DNA of 64,000 bases from assembly GCA_937923405.1 (NCBI GenBank), contig CALDUY010000018.1:1-64000 (forward strand), in the 5' to 3' direction. Below are positions 32,157 through 39,939 of the stretch, piece after piece. The notes beneath the pieces are model-generated. The model saw only the letters and a list, made by a program, of their open reading frames with translations. It had not been told where the DNA came from and ran no database searches. Within the stretch, counting starts at the first letter, position 1. Each line of letters starts with the position of its first letter. The stretch comes from an uncultured Gemmataceae bacterium (GTDB lineage: Bacteria; Planctomycetota; Planctomycetia; Gemmatales; Gemmataceae). The position numbers were made by a program, and so were the translations under genes.

Positions 32157-33593
32157 CCCTGCCTGAGCCTCGGCGGGTTCCTGACGCAGCGTCATCACCA
32201 GGACGAACGCGGCGACAGCGGCATAGATGATCGGCACCCAGGGATAGCCCGGACAACGATAGGGCCGCTCGGCGTGGGGAAGCCGATGGCGGAAGCGGAA
32301 CACGGCCAGCACCGCCAGCGTCTCGAACAACAGCGCGCCGAACATGGCAAAATCGGTCAGTCGATCGAACGCCGACTTGCCCGCGTGCAGAATGCCTTGG
32401 TCGGTCAAAATAGCCACAATCAAGACCTGTAAACTGGCCCATAGAACCAGCACGGCGATCGAGGTCGACGGGGTGCGCCAGCGCGGATGGATGTAGCACA
32501 ACCAGCGCGGCGCCAGCCCGTCCTGCCCCATCGCAAAGAGCAAACGTGGCCCAACCAGAATGTTGCCGTTGAGCGAGCCGAACACCGAGCACATAATCGC
32601 CGCCGAGATCGCCGCCATTCCCAGCGAACCGAGCAATCGCAGGGCAAACAAAGCGGCCACGGTGCGCGGCATTTCCTGTCCGAACCTCGCCTCGGGGAGA
32701 TTCGGTTTCGGCTGGGTCAGTTCGGCCATCTCTTCGCCCGACGCCGACAGATAGTAAGCCAGGTTCACACTCAGATACAGTGCAACGATGATGCCGACTC
32801 CGGTCAGCAGGGCTAATGGCAGGTTGCGTTGCGGCTGACGAATCTCTCCGGCCACCGGAGCGAGGTTCATCCAGCCGTGATACGCCCAGTAGACGCCGAG
32901 CATGGCGCTGCCCAGGCCGGCCAGCGAGACCGACCTCCAGTCGGTTGGCCAGACCGGTTGCAGATTTTCCCACTGTGGGCGAGTGCCTCCTGGTGGCTGG
33001 GCAGACTCCGGACTGAGGAAGAAGAACGGCAGCACAGCGATGGCCACCAGCGAGGCCATCTTGATGAGCGTGAGCAACACCTGCAAACCGCCGCCTAGCC
33101 GGACCCCGCGAATGTTGACCAGTCCCAACCCTAACAAGGTGCCCACAGTCAACGAGCGTTGGGACCAGGGACCAAGTTCACTGCCCGAGGCCAGACCGAC
33201 GGCACGCTGAAAGGCGCGATTGGAGATCACTTCGCCGAGCGACTCGGCAAAGATGGTGGCCAGCGCCGCGATGGAGGCGCTGCGAATGATCCAGAAATCG
33301 ACCCAGCCCCAGAGGAAGCCGGCGAGCCGACCATAGGCTTCGGTGAGAAAGACGTAGTTGCCGCCTGTGCGTGGAAAGAGAACGGCGACCTCGGCGTAGG
33401 CCAGTGCCCCGAGGATGACTAGAAGACCACCCACGATCCAGACAGCGGCGACTAAGCCGAAGTACGGCACCTGCGGCGCGATAGTGGCGGGCTTCTTGAA
33501 CACGCCCGAGCCAATGATCGTGCCGATGACGATGGCCGTCGCTGTGACTGGCCCGATCACTCGAGCCAAACTTGGAGACTGGTGCTGGTTCAT
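32046..33593 (-). CDS. APC-superfamily amino acid permease
   Basis: A 515-residue transporter with about twelve membrane helices. The first helix has the APC signature IVIGTIIGSGVFKKPATIA; LAYAEVAVLFPRTGGNYVFL and VEAYGRLAGFLWGW-like segments follow, typical of the LAT/AspT-like amino acid exchangers. It should move amino acids across the inner membrane. The ATG at 33593 is used; a GTG two codons earlier is also possible, and neither has a clear ribosome site. The C-terminal helix is encoded in a region overlapping the opposite gene. Confidence 0.88.
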   Translation of the reverse strand: MNQHQSPSLARVIGPVTATAIVIGTIIGSGVFKKPATIAPQVPYFGLVAAVWIVGGLLVILGALAYAEVAVLFPRTGGNYVFLTEAYGRLAGFLWGWVDFWIIRSASIAALATIFAESLGEVISNRAFQRAVGLASGSELGPWSQRSLTVGTLLGLGLVNIRGVRLGGGLQVLLTLIKMASLVAIAVLPFFFLSPESAQPPGGTRPQWENLQPVWPTDWRSVSLAGLGSAMLGVYWAYHGWMNLAPVAGEIRQPQRNLPLALLTGVGIIVALYLSVNLAYYLSASGEEMAELTQPKPNLPEARFGQEMPRTVAALFALRLLGSLGMAAISAAIMCSVFGSLNGNILVGPRLLFAMGQDGLAPRWLCYIHPRWRTPSTSIAVLVLWASLQVLIVAILTDQGILHAGKSAFDRLTDFAMFGALLFETLAVLAVFRFRHRLPHAERPYRCPGYPWVPIIYAAVAAFVLVMTLRQEPAEAQAGLSFIAVGAMVYMIWLDRAGSSVGPQPHEQPAQSGSE

Positions 33594-34019
33594 GTCCACA
33601 ATCTACGAATTCGCCGAGTCGAGGAGCAGTCTTTACTTAGCAAATGGTCGGACCAAGTCAACTTGATTGAAGTCATTGCTTCAAGCAGTCGATGGATTTT
33701 TACACGATGGCCGACTTTTCTGAAGAAGTCATCTTGGCTTGGCGGAGAGGTGTGTCTACACTACTGCACCTTCGCGATGTTGCCCTGCTTGCGCATGGTC
33801 CGTGAAGGCATCAGAAGCTGAATCAGGAGCCTTTCTCGCGCGACCGGATGACAACTTGTGCCGACTCTGACGGACAGGTTAGCAAAGTTGGAAAAATAGT
33901 CTGTGGGTTCCGGGTGAGTAGGGCTTGCAATTCTTTTCGCTCGCGGTAGCATCCGCGACGTAGGCTAAAGAACTGCGGTTCGGCACCTGACTTTTTTGTC
34001 CCTGGAGGCTTCCTGGACA
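33594..34019. other. Divergent intergenic region before the KamA-like gene
   Basis: A 426-bp region, less GC-rich than its surroundings. It holds a possible promoter (33925-33952) and GGAGG at 34003-34007, 12 nt before the KamA ATG. No riboswitch fold was recognised with confidence and no repeat element is present. Confidence 0.5.
33925..33952 (+). promoter_or_regulatory. Possible sigma-70 promoter for the KamA-like gene
   Basis: TTGCAA (33925-33930), 16 bp, TAGCAT (33947-33952), about 65 bp before the coding start. Both hexamers match the consensus at four positions. Weak call. Confidence 0.3.
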
Positions 34020-35441
34020 ATGAGAGATTCCGAAGACCGCGGCTGCTCGGAGGCGCTGCCTTTCGCGCGGGTCATCACCAGCGACCCCGAGGAAGAACCT
34101 CCTGGCCGGCCAAGGCGGCATCCCGTCTGGCGTGACGTCCCCGATCATCTGTGGGACGATTGGCGCTGGCAATCGCAAAACGCTATCCGTTCCGTTCGTC
34201 AACTCCGCGACCTGTTGCCATTCTCCCCCCAAGAGTTGGAAGTGATTGGCGATCTCGAAACGGAGTACAAGACGGCTATTCCTCCCTATTACTTCTCGCT
34301 CATCGATCCCGACGATCCCAACGATCCCATCCGTATTCAGTCGGTGCCCTCTCCGCTGGAGCAGGAGAATCCTTCGGGCTACGAACTGGAAGATCCCCTC
34401 GAAGAGGACAAAGATTCGCCCGTGCCTGGCTTGACCCATCGCTATCCCGATCGGGCGCTGTTGGTCACCACGCACGTTTGCACTATGTATTGCCGCTTCT
34501 GCACCCGCAAGCGCGCCACCATGGTGCGAGGAGGCTGGGACGCTATTAGTCGCAACGATGAGCGCATGATCGAGTATGTGCGCGAGCATCGCGAGATTCG
34601 CGACGTCATCGTTTCGGGCGGCGATCCGCTCACGTTACCGTACAACAAGCTCAAGTTCTTCCTCGATGAACTGGCGGCTATTCCGCATGTCGATGTCATC
34701 CGCATCGGCACCCGAGTGCCTGTCACGCTGCCACAAAGGCTGTACGATCCGTCGCTGATCGATCTGTTGGCCTCGGCAGGGAAGGTGTGGATTCAGACCC
34801 ACTTCAACCATCCGCGCGAGATCACCCCCGAAGCCGCCCGGGTTTGCTTGGCTCTGCTCAAAGCAGGCATGCCGGTCAACAATCACAGCGTGTTGCTCAA
34901 AGGCGTCAACGACAGCCTGGAGGTGATGCGCGAGCTGATGCGAGCTTTGCTCCGCATCAAGGTACGTCCTTACTACATCTTCCATTGCGACCCGGTCATC
35001 GGCGCGGGCCATCTCCGGACCAGCGTCTGGAAGGGCATGGAGATCATGGAAGGGCTGCGCGGTCACTTGTCCGGATTGGGCATTCCAACCTACGTCGTCG
35101 ACAGTCCGCATGGTGGCGGCAAAATTCCCGTCATGCCCAACTATCTGCTCAGCGCTTCCGATGACGCCGTCATCCTACGCAACTTTGAAGGCTTGATTGT
35201 GCGTTATCAGGCGGAGGATCGGCCTACGACCGCCCAGCCGACCACCACCCGAGGCGTCAGCGCCTTGTTGCAGGGCACCAAGACTGCGCTGATTCCTGAG
35301 AACAGCGAGCGAATGAAACGGCGGCGTGAGTTGACCGTCATCAACGTTAACGAAACCGAACCGGGAACACGTCCGGACGACGCTCATGGGGAGCGGAAAC
35401 TCAAGTCGCTGAACGTGCTGGCTAATGGATGTGGCTCTTGA
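34020..35441 (+). CDS. kamA: KamA-family radical SAM aminomutase (lysine 2,3-aminomutase-like)
   Basis: A 473-residue enzyme of the lysine 2,3-aminomutase family, which converts L-lysine to beta-lysine with S-adenosylmethionine, a 4Fe-4S cluster and PLP. The radical SAM cluster motif is Cys154-x3-Cys158-x2-Cys161 (HVCTMYCRFCTRK). The PLP lysine is Lys368 in DSPHGGGKIPVMPNY. VSGGDPLTL and THFNHPREIT are also family signatures. It is much longer than EpmB, so a metabolic aminomutase is more likely, but lysine specificity is not proven. The ATG at 34020 is used; a TTG at 33996 lies just before it. Two ATP-grasp ligases and a Cys-rich protein follow in the same direction. Confidence 0.88.
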   Translation: MRDSEDRGCSEALPFARVITSDPEEEPPGRPRRHPVWRDVPDHLWDDWRWQSQNAIRSVRQLRDLLPFSPQELEVIGDLETEYKTAIPPYYFSLIDPDDPNDPIRIQSVPSPLEQENPSGYELEDPLEEDKDSPVPGLTHRYPDRALLVTTHVCTMYCRFCTRKRATMVRGGWDAISRNDERMIEYVREHREIRDVIVSGGDPLTLPYNKLKFFLDELAAIPHVDVIRIGTRVPVTLPQRLYDPSLIDLLASAGKVWIQTHFNHPREITPEAARVCLALLKAGMPVNNHSVLLKGVNDSLEVMRELMRALLRIKVRPYYIFHCDPVIGAGHLRTSVWKGMEIMEGLRGHLSGLGIPTYVVDSPHGGGKIPVMPNYLLSASDDAVILRNFEGLIVRYQAEDRPTTAQPTTTRGVSALLQGTKTALIPENSERMKRRRELTVINVNETEPGTRPDDAHGERKLKSLNVLANGCGS

Positions 35442-35450
35442 TTCTCGGTG

Positions 35451-35507
35451 AGCGAGAGTGAGAACGCGGCTGGAGGGAACTGCCTCCGCTGGATTTTCTC
35501 TCTCGCT
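35451..35507 (+). other. Long imperfect hairpin between kamA and the first ligase gene
   Basis: AGCGAGAG (35451-35458) pairs with CTCTCGCT (35500-35507); the interior adds GAGAA/TTTTCT pairs and a GGAGG/CCTCC tip. It starts 10 bp after the kamA stop and ends before the ligase ribosome site. It could stabilise the mRNA, attenuate read-through or separate expression levels. No T-run follows. Confidence 0.45.
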
Positions 35508-35538
35508 CGTCGTGGTTTGACGGCGCGGAAGGACCGAC

Positions 35539-36558
35539 ATGCGAATTGGAATTACCTTCGATTTGAAGGCCGATCTCCCCGAGAACTCCGGACTGCCCGA
35601 CGATTATCAAGAAGAGTACGACAGTCCCGCGACGATCGAGGCCATCGCTGGCGTGCTACGTTCCTTGGGACACGATCCCATCTGGCTGGGCGATGGCCCG
35701 GAGATGGTGCGGCAGTTGCTCGAGGATCCGCCTGAGTTTGTCTTCAACCTTGCCGAAGGGCAGGGAACTAGCCGCTGCCGAGAGGCGCGCGTTCCCGCCG
35801 TGTTGGAACTGCTAGGCATTCCCTACACCGGCAGCGATCCACTCACGCTAGCCGCCACCCTCGATAAGGATTGTGCCCGTCGCCTGGTGCGGTCGCATGG
35901 CGGCATCGTCCCGCGCGGCGAACTGTTCGCGCCCAATGCCGATCTCGAAGCCGTCCGCTCACGTTCAGCACTGGCCTACACCACGATCGTTAAGCCGGCC
36001 TGGGAGGGATCTAGCAAAGGCATACGCGGCAAGTGTGTCGTCGATACACCCGCGGAACTGGCCGACGCTCTGCTAGAGCGACGCGATCAGGGGCAACCAC
36101 TCTTGGCCGAGGAGTTCATCGCTGGCGAAGAACTAACAGTGGGCGTGCTGGGCAACGAGGCACCCCACGTCCTGGGCGTGCTGCGTGTCGTGCCGTTGAA
36201 GAGCGATGCCCACTTTGTTTACAGTCTCGAAGTCAAACGCGACTACGAACAGCACGTTCGTTATGAGTGTCCTGCACGTCTCCCCGAGGAGCAGTTGCGT
36301 GCCGTCGAGCGAGCTGCTCTGTTGGCCTACCGTGCCCTAGGCTGTCGTGATGTGGCCCGACTAGATTTTCGGCTGCGCGATGGAGTCCCGTACTTCCTCG
36401 AAGTCAATCCCCTGCCGGGACTGAACCCGCGGACGAGCGACTTGGTGATCCTGGCTCGTCTCTCGGGAATAAGCTACGAACGGCTCATTGCTAGCATCCT
36501 CGACGAGGCGTTGCGGCGGCATCGCCTCGACACGAAATTCCCACCCGTCATGACCTGA
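35539..36558 (+). CDS. ATP-grasp ligase, D-alanine-D-alanine ligase-like (first of two)
   Basis: A 339-residue ATP-grasp enzyme that should join a carboxylate to an amine through an acyl-phosphate. Visible are FNLAEGQ and GIPYTGSDPLTLAATLDK from the N-terminal fold, VKPAWEGSSKGI as the ATP loop, EEFIAGEELTVGVLG, and the metal-binding LDFRLRDGVPYFLEVNPLPGLNP. GGAAGGACCGAC precedes the ATG. Sequence features fit the Ddl superfamily rather than a cell-wall Ddl in particular, because the gene sits beside kamA and a second ligase, not in a mur cluster. Confidence 0.87.
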   Translation: MRIGITFDLKADLPENSGLPDDYQEEYDSPATIEAIAGVLRSLGHDPIWLGDGPEMVRQLLEDPPEFVFNLAEGQGTSRCREARVPAVLELLGIPYTGSDPLTLAATLDKDCARRLVRSHGGIVPRGELFAPNADLEAVRSRSALAYTTIVKPAWEGSSKGIRGKCVVDTPAELADALLERRDQGQPLLAEEFIAGEELTVGVLGNEAPHVLGVLRVVPLKSDAHFVYSLEVKRDYEQHVRYECPARLPEEQLRAVERAALLAYRALGCRDVARLDFRLRDGVPYFLEVNPLPGLNPRTSDLVILARLSGISYERLIASILDEALRRHRLDTKFPPVMT

Positions 36559-36728
36559 CCCCGCGGCGTGAGATAACTCCATTTCCCAGGCCAGATTGGG
36601 ATTGTGTGAAGAATCCTCATCTGGCACTATGGCTCCGTTTACGCGATCCTGGGCCTTTCGCCAGGGTCTTGCTTTCACGGACGAAAGCCAGCTTTTCGCA
36701 ACGCAGGGATGCGGGGAGTACAGCCGCC

Positions 36729-37769
36729 ATGACACGTCAACATGTTCTTGTTCTCCATAACGAATTGATTCTTCCCGAAGATCATCCGGACTATGTTTCT
36801 GAAATCGAGTTGATGGATAACGTCGAAGCTGTCAGCGACGTTCTCGCTAAGGAAGGCTACCGAGTCACCACGCTAGGAGTGCCCAACGATCCCCAAAAAT
36901 TGATCGACTGTATTCGCGATCATCAACCGGACGTCGTCTTTAATCTCTACGAAGGCAGCGCGACTAACAATGCCACGGAACTGTACGCTGCTGGCATCAT
37001 GGAGTGGCTCGGCGTTCCCTATACTGGTTGTCCATTTCATACTCTGGTGCTGGCACGCAGCAAGCATCTGGCCAAACGCCTCTTCCTCGCTGAGGGCTTA
37101 CCCACTGCACCGTTTTTGGTGGTCGATGAAGGCCATCTGACCAAGTGTCCGCTTCAATTTCCAGTCATCGTCAAGCCTTCGGCACAGGATGCGAGTCTCG
37201 GCGTTGAGCAAGCCAGCGTCGTGCGCGATCTGGAGGCGCTGAATCGCCGCATCGACTATGTGTTGGAACAGTTCGGTGGTCCAGTCATGGTCGAGGAATT
37301 CATTCACGGACGCGAGTTAACTGTGGCTTTGGTCGAGGTGCCAGAACTCCGACTGTTGCCCGGAACCGAAGTCATCTTCCCCAGCGATCCTGGTCCGGAC
37401 TATTGGCCGATTCTTTCTTACGATGCCAAATGGACCAAAGGGTCGCCCGAGTTCGAGACCACAGATTATCACTTCAAAGCTGAGCTAACCAGCGAACTGG
37501 CCGAGAAAATCGATAGGTACTCCCGCCAAGCGTATCGGCTGTTGGGCTGTCGCGACTATGCTCGGGTGGACTTCCGCATCCGTGAGGATGAGCCGTACAT
37601 TCTCGAAGTGAATCCCAATCCCGACTTTGCTCCAGATCGCGGCATGTCGAACAACCTGTGGGCAGGTGGACTGACCCACGAAGGGTTCACGGTGCAACTG
37701 GTACGCAATGCGTTGCGCCGTGGCCGCGGTATCCCGCCAGCACGCTATCGTGAACGGCAGGCTGGTTGA
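36729..37769 (+). CDS. ATP-grasp ligase, D-alanine-D-alanine ligase-like (second of two)
   Basis: A 346-residue ATP-grasp protein similar in layout to the previous gene but clearly diverged. Motifs: VFNLYEGSATNNATELYAAG, GVPYTGCPFHTL, VIVKPSAQDASLGVEQASVV, EEFIHGRELTVAL, and ARVDFRIREDEPYILEVNPNPDFAP with the metal-binding Glu and Asn. It is probably specific for a different substrate. The ATG at 36729 begins the conserved MTRQHVLVLHNE; a GTG at 36606 would add 41 non-conserved residues. A GGGGAG lies about 12 nt upstream. The TGA stop is followed 17 bp later by the next gene. Confidence 0.86.
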   Translation: MTRQHVLVLHNELILPEDHPDYVSEIELMDNVEAVSDVLAKEGYRVTTLGVPNDPQKLIDCIRDHQPDVVFNLYEGSATNNATELYAAGIMEWLGVPYTGCPFHTLVLARSKHLAKRLFLAEGLPTAPFLVVDEGHLTKCPLQFPVIVKPSAQDASLGVEQASVVRDLEALNRRIDYVLEQFGGPVMVEEFIHGRELTVALVEVPELRLLPGTEVIFPSDPGPDYWPILSYDAKWTKGSPEFETTDYHFKAELTSELAEKIDRYSRQAYRLLGCRDYARVDFRIREDEPYILEVNPNPDFAPDRGMSNNLWAGGLTHEGFTVQLVRNALRRGRGIPPARYRERQAG

Positions 37770-37786
37770 TTCACGAGGGCCAGGTG

Positions 37787-38329
37787 ATGGCACGAGTCAA
37801 GAAGACGACATTACCGGTACTCAATCTCCATGAAGTGACCTTCGAGTGCATCTACGGGCGCGGCTGCGACGGCATCTGCTGTCAAAACGGTCGACCGCCT
37901 GTCGCTGCCGAGGAGGCTGCTCGCCTTGATGCTAACCTGCATAAGTTTCTTCCCTTGGTCACGGACAAAGCCCGTCAGGTGATCGAACGCGACGGCTACG
38001 TCAGCCGTCGGCGTAAGTCAGGTATGCCCATGTTGCGCGTCGTCGACGGCTGGTGCGTGTTCTTCAACGGCGGCTGTGTTTTGCATAAGGTGGGCGCGGC
38101 CGAGGGGGACAAATTTGCCTACAAGCCAGCTCCGTGTTCACTCTTTCCCCTGGAACAGGACAGCAACGATAACTGGTACGTTCGCCAGCACGGCTACAAA
38201 GGTGAGCAATGGGATCTCTTTTGTCTGGAACCAGGATGCTCGAAAACACCAGCGGCCAAGTCCTTGAAGGAAGAACTCGCCTTTGCCGAGCGTCTTACTG
38301 CTGCCGAGACGCAAGCCCAGACGCCATGA
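37787..38329 (+). CDS. DUF3109/YkgJ-like cysteine-cluster protein
   Basis: A 180-residue protein with eleven Cys, many in pairs: CIYGRGCDGICCQNG, GWCVFFNGGCVLHK, PAPCSLFPL and LFCLEPGC. This spacing fits the DUF3109 / YkgJ group, thought to bind Fe-S or zinc clusters; the activity is unknown. The ATG at 37787 is preferred; a TTG at 37766 overlaps the ligase stop. It closes the kamA/ligase series, suggesting a role in the same pathway, for example electron transfer to the radical enzyme, by inference. Confidence 0.78.
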   Translation: MARVKKTTLPVLNLHEVTFECIYGRGCDGICCQNGRPPVAAEEAARLDANLHKFLPLVTDKARQVIERDGYVSRRRKSGMPMLRVVDGWCVFFNGGCVLHKVGAAEGDKFAYKPAPCSLFPLEQDSNDNWYVRQHGYKGEQWDLFCLEPGCSKTPAAKSLKEELAFAERLTAAETQAQTP

Positions 38330-38353
38330 CCTGGCTCGCTGTTACCCCTCGTC

Positions 38354-38431
38354 GGTAGTCGTAGGCTTTCAACAGGTAGTCGCAGGCTTGAGCCTGCGCG
38401 CGGGAAGCGCGGGCTAAAGCCCGCGGCTACC
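38354..38431. repeat. Family B dispersed palindromic element
   Basis: The element is bounded by GGTAG and CTACC. It contains GCAGGCTTGAGCCTGC and CGCGGGCTAAAGCCCGCG, two adjacent stem-loops, related to the element at 745-865. It lies between convergent genes (DUF3109 + and TPR -) and may act as a bidirectional terminator. Confidence 0.7.
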
Positions 38432-38457
38432 ATACGCCAATCGTTGCGTGAAACGTC

Positions 38458-39897
38458 TCAACTCTTCCCCTGATCCTTGGCCAGCGCGTCGGCGATCGAC
38501 TTGGCGAGCTGATCGTTCGGCTGAAGTTTTTCGACGAGTTTGAGCTGTGCCAGAGCCAGCCCGCGCTGATCCTGCACCAGATATTCGTAGGCCAGCAGAA
38601 AGTGAGCCGCCGAGTCCTTCGGGTTGGCCTTCACGAACGCTTCAAGGTCGGCCACCTGTTTCTTGTAAGTGTTCGGGTCAGCGTAGAATGACGTCATCGT
38701 GTTCATATCCCAGCCCGGACCATTGTTGAGGACAGCGTAGATCGTCGCTGCCGCGTCGGTGTATCGCTTCTGAGCAAACAGACACAGGGCGCGAAACTCG
38801 TGGCTGTTGGCGTCGCTGGGCAAAGCTTCGATGGCTTTATCCGCTTCGAGCAACGCCGCGCGATAGTTGCCTTTCTTGAAGGCGGCTCGGCCAGCATCGA
38901 GATGTTCCTGAGCCGTTTGCACGACGCTGGTATCGGTGCTGTCCACGTCGGCCTGAGTGGGTACCGGAATCGGTCGCGAGTAGTCGATAGCAGGTGGAAC
39001 TTCGTAAGTGCTGGATTGCTGGATCACCACAGGCGGAGGAGCAACAACAGCACTGCCGCCGTCATCGCCGCCGACCGGCACGGGCACGAGCACGGGCACA
39101 TAGTAAGGATTAGAGTAAACAATCGGATCGAGGAATGCACCGCCCCAGATTGTCGGCCAGTAGTTCCAGCCGCGCCAGCCGCCCCGATACCAGCCGTACC
39201 AACTGCCCCAAGGACGGTTCCAACCCCACGCGCCGGGCCGATTCCAGGCTGCAGTGGCGTAGCCGGCGTTCCAGCCGCTGTGGTAGCCGTTCCACCCCGC
39301 CCAGCCGTTGCGGTTGACGTTCACACTGCTACCGCCGATCTGGATGGGATCATACGAGCGATTGACATTGGTGATGTTGGTCTCACGGCCAATGATGTTG
39401 CCGGTATTCACGAAGTCGCGATTGCCGTTGATGTTCGTGTTGCGATTGAAGTTGGTGGTCGTGTTGCCGATGCGATTGTAGGAATTGTTACCGATGTTGG
39501 TGTTATTGCCGATACGGGTGTTGTTGATGTTGGTTCGATTGAAGTCGTTACTGAAGTTGCCGCTGCCGATGGTGGTCGGCCCGAAGCGATTGTTGACATT
39601 GGCATCCACGCGGCCACTCGGTCCGAAGTTGTTGACGCGGGCATCGACTCTCCCGCTGGGACCGAAATTGTTGACGCGGTTGGTCGGAGCGTAGCCGATA
39701 CTGCCGCGATTGAAGTTGTAGGTGGGCCGTGAGATTGGCGCGGCATAGTGGGGCGCGCTAAACGACGGGGAAAAGCCGCTTCGATAGCCGCCCCCGACGC
39801 CGCCTCGTACCCCACCGAACCCGCCGACGTGGGCCTCGGTCGAGGCAGCGAAAACCAGTACGACCGACAAGGCCGCGAGTTGTAGATATGCTCTCAT
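38458..39897 (-). CDS. Exported Asn/Gly/Trp-rich protein with C-terminal TPRs
   Basis: A 479-residue protein with a signal peptide (LQLAALSVVLVFAASTEAHV), a Gly-rich start, two tandem VNNFGPSGRVDA repeats, a long Asn-rich segment (about residues 90-200, with INNTRIGNNTNIGNNSYN), a Trp/Gly-rich segment (GWNGYHSGWNAGYAT to GWRGWNYWPTIWGG), a hydrophobic Pro/Val stretch, and three to four TPR motifs from about residue 335 (AGRAAFKKGNYRAALLEADK). Asn- and Trp-rich spans may aggregate or bind carbohydrate; this is speculation. GGGAGAAG precedes the ATG. The family is unknown apart from the TPRs. Confidence 0.8.
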   Translation of the reverse strand: MRAYLQLAALSVVLVFAASTEAHVGGFGGVRGGVGGGYRSGFSPSFSAPHYAAPISRPTYNFNRGSIGYAPTNRVNNFGPSGRVDARVNNFGPSGRVDANVNNRFGPTTIGSGNFSNDFNRTNINNTRIGNNTNIGNNSYNRIGNTTTNFNRNTNINGNRDFVNTGNIIGRETNITNVNRSYDPIQIGGSSVNVNRNGWAGWNGYHSGWNAGYATAAWNRPGAWGWNRPWGSWYGWYRGGWRGWNYWPTIWGGAFLDPIVYSNPYYVPVLVPVPVGGDDGGSAVVAPPPVVIQQSSTYEVPPAIDYSRPIPVPTQADVDSTDTSVVQTAQEHLDAGRAAFKKGNYRAALLEADKAIEALPSDANSHEFRALCLFAQKRYTDAAATIYAVLNNGPGWDMNTMTSFYADPNTYKKQVADLEAFVKANPKDSAAHFLLAYEYLVQDQRGLALAQLKLVEKLQPNDQLAKSIADALAKDQGKS

Positions 39898-39939
39898 CGG
39901 ACTTCTCCCGTTTATCAGTGGTGGAGAGGGGGAGTCCGT

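Noticed and set aside
31600..32973. Long open frame (457 codons) on the minus strand opposite the membrane protein and in another frame of the permease
   Set aside because: Its translation is Arg/Pro-rich without any domain, and the permease frame in the same DNA is clearly real.
33594..34019. Possible lysine riboswitch before the kamA-like gene
   Set aside because: A short GGAGAGGTG stretch recalls the start of the lysine box, but the other conserved L-box segments are missing and no multi-helix fold was evident.
38800..39732. Plus-strand open frame of 310 codons opposite the Asn-rich TPR protein
   Set aside because: The Ala/Val/Asp-rich repeats are the antisense of the Asn-rich coding repeats; no ribosome site and no homology pattern.
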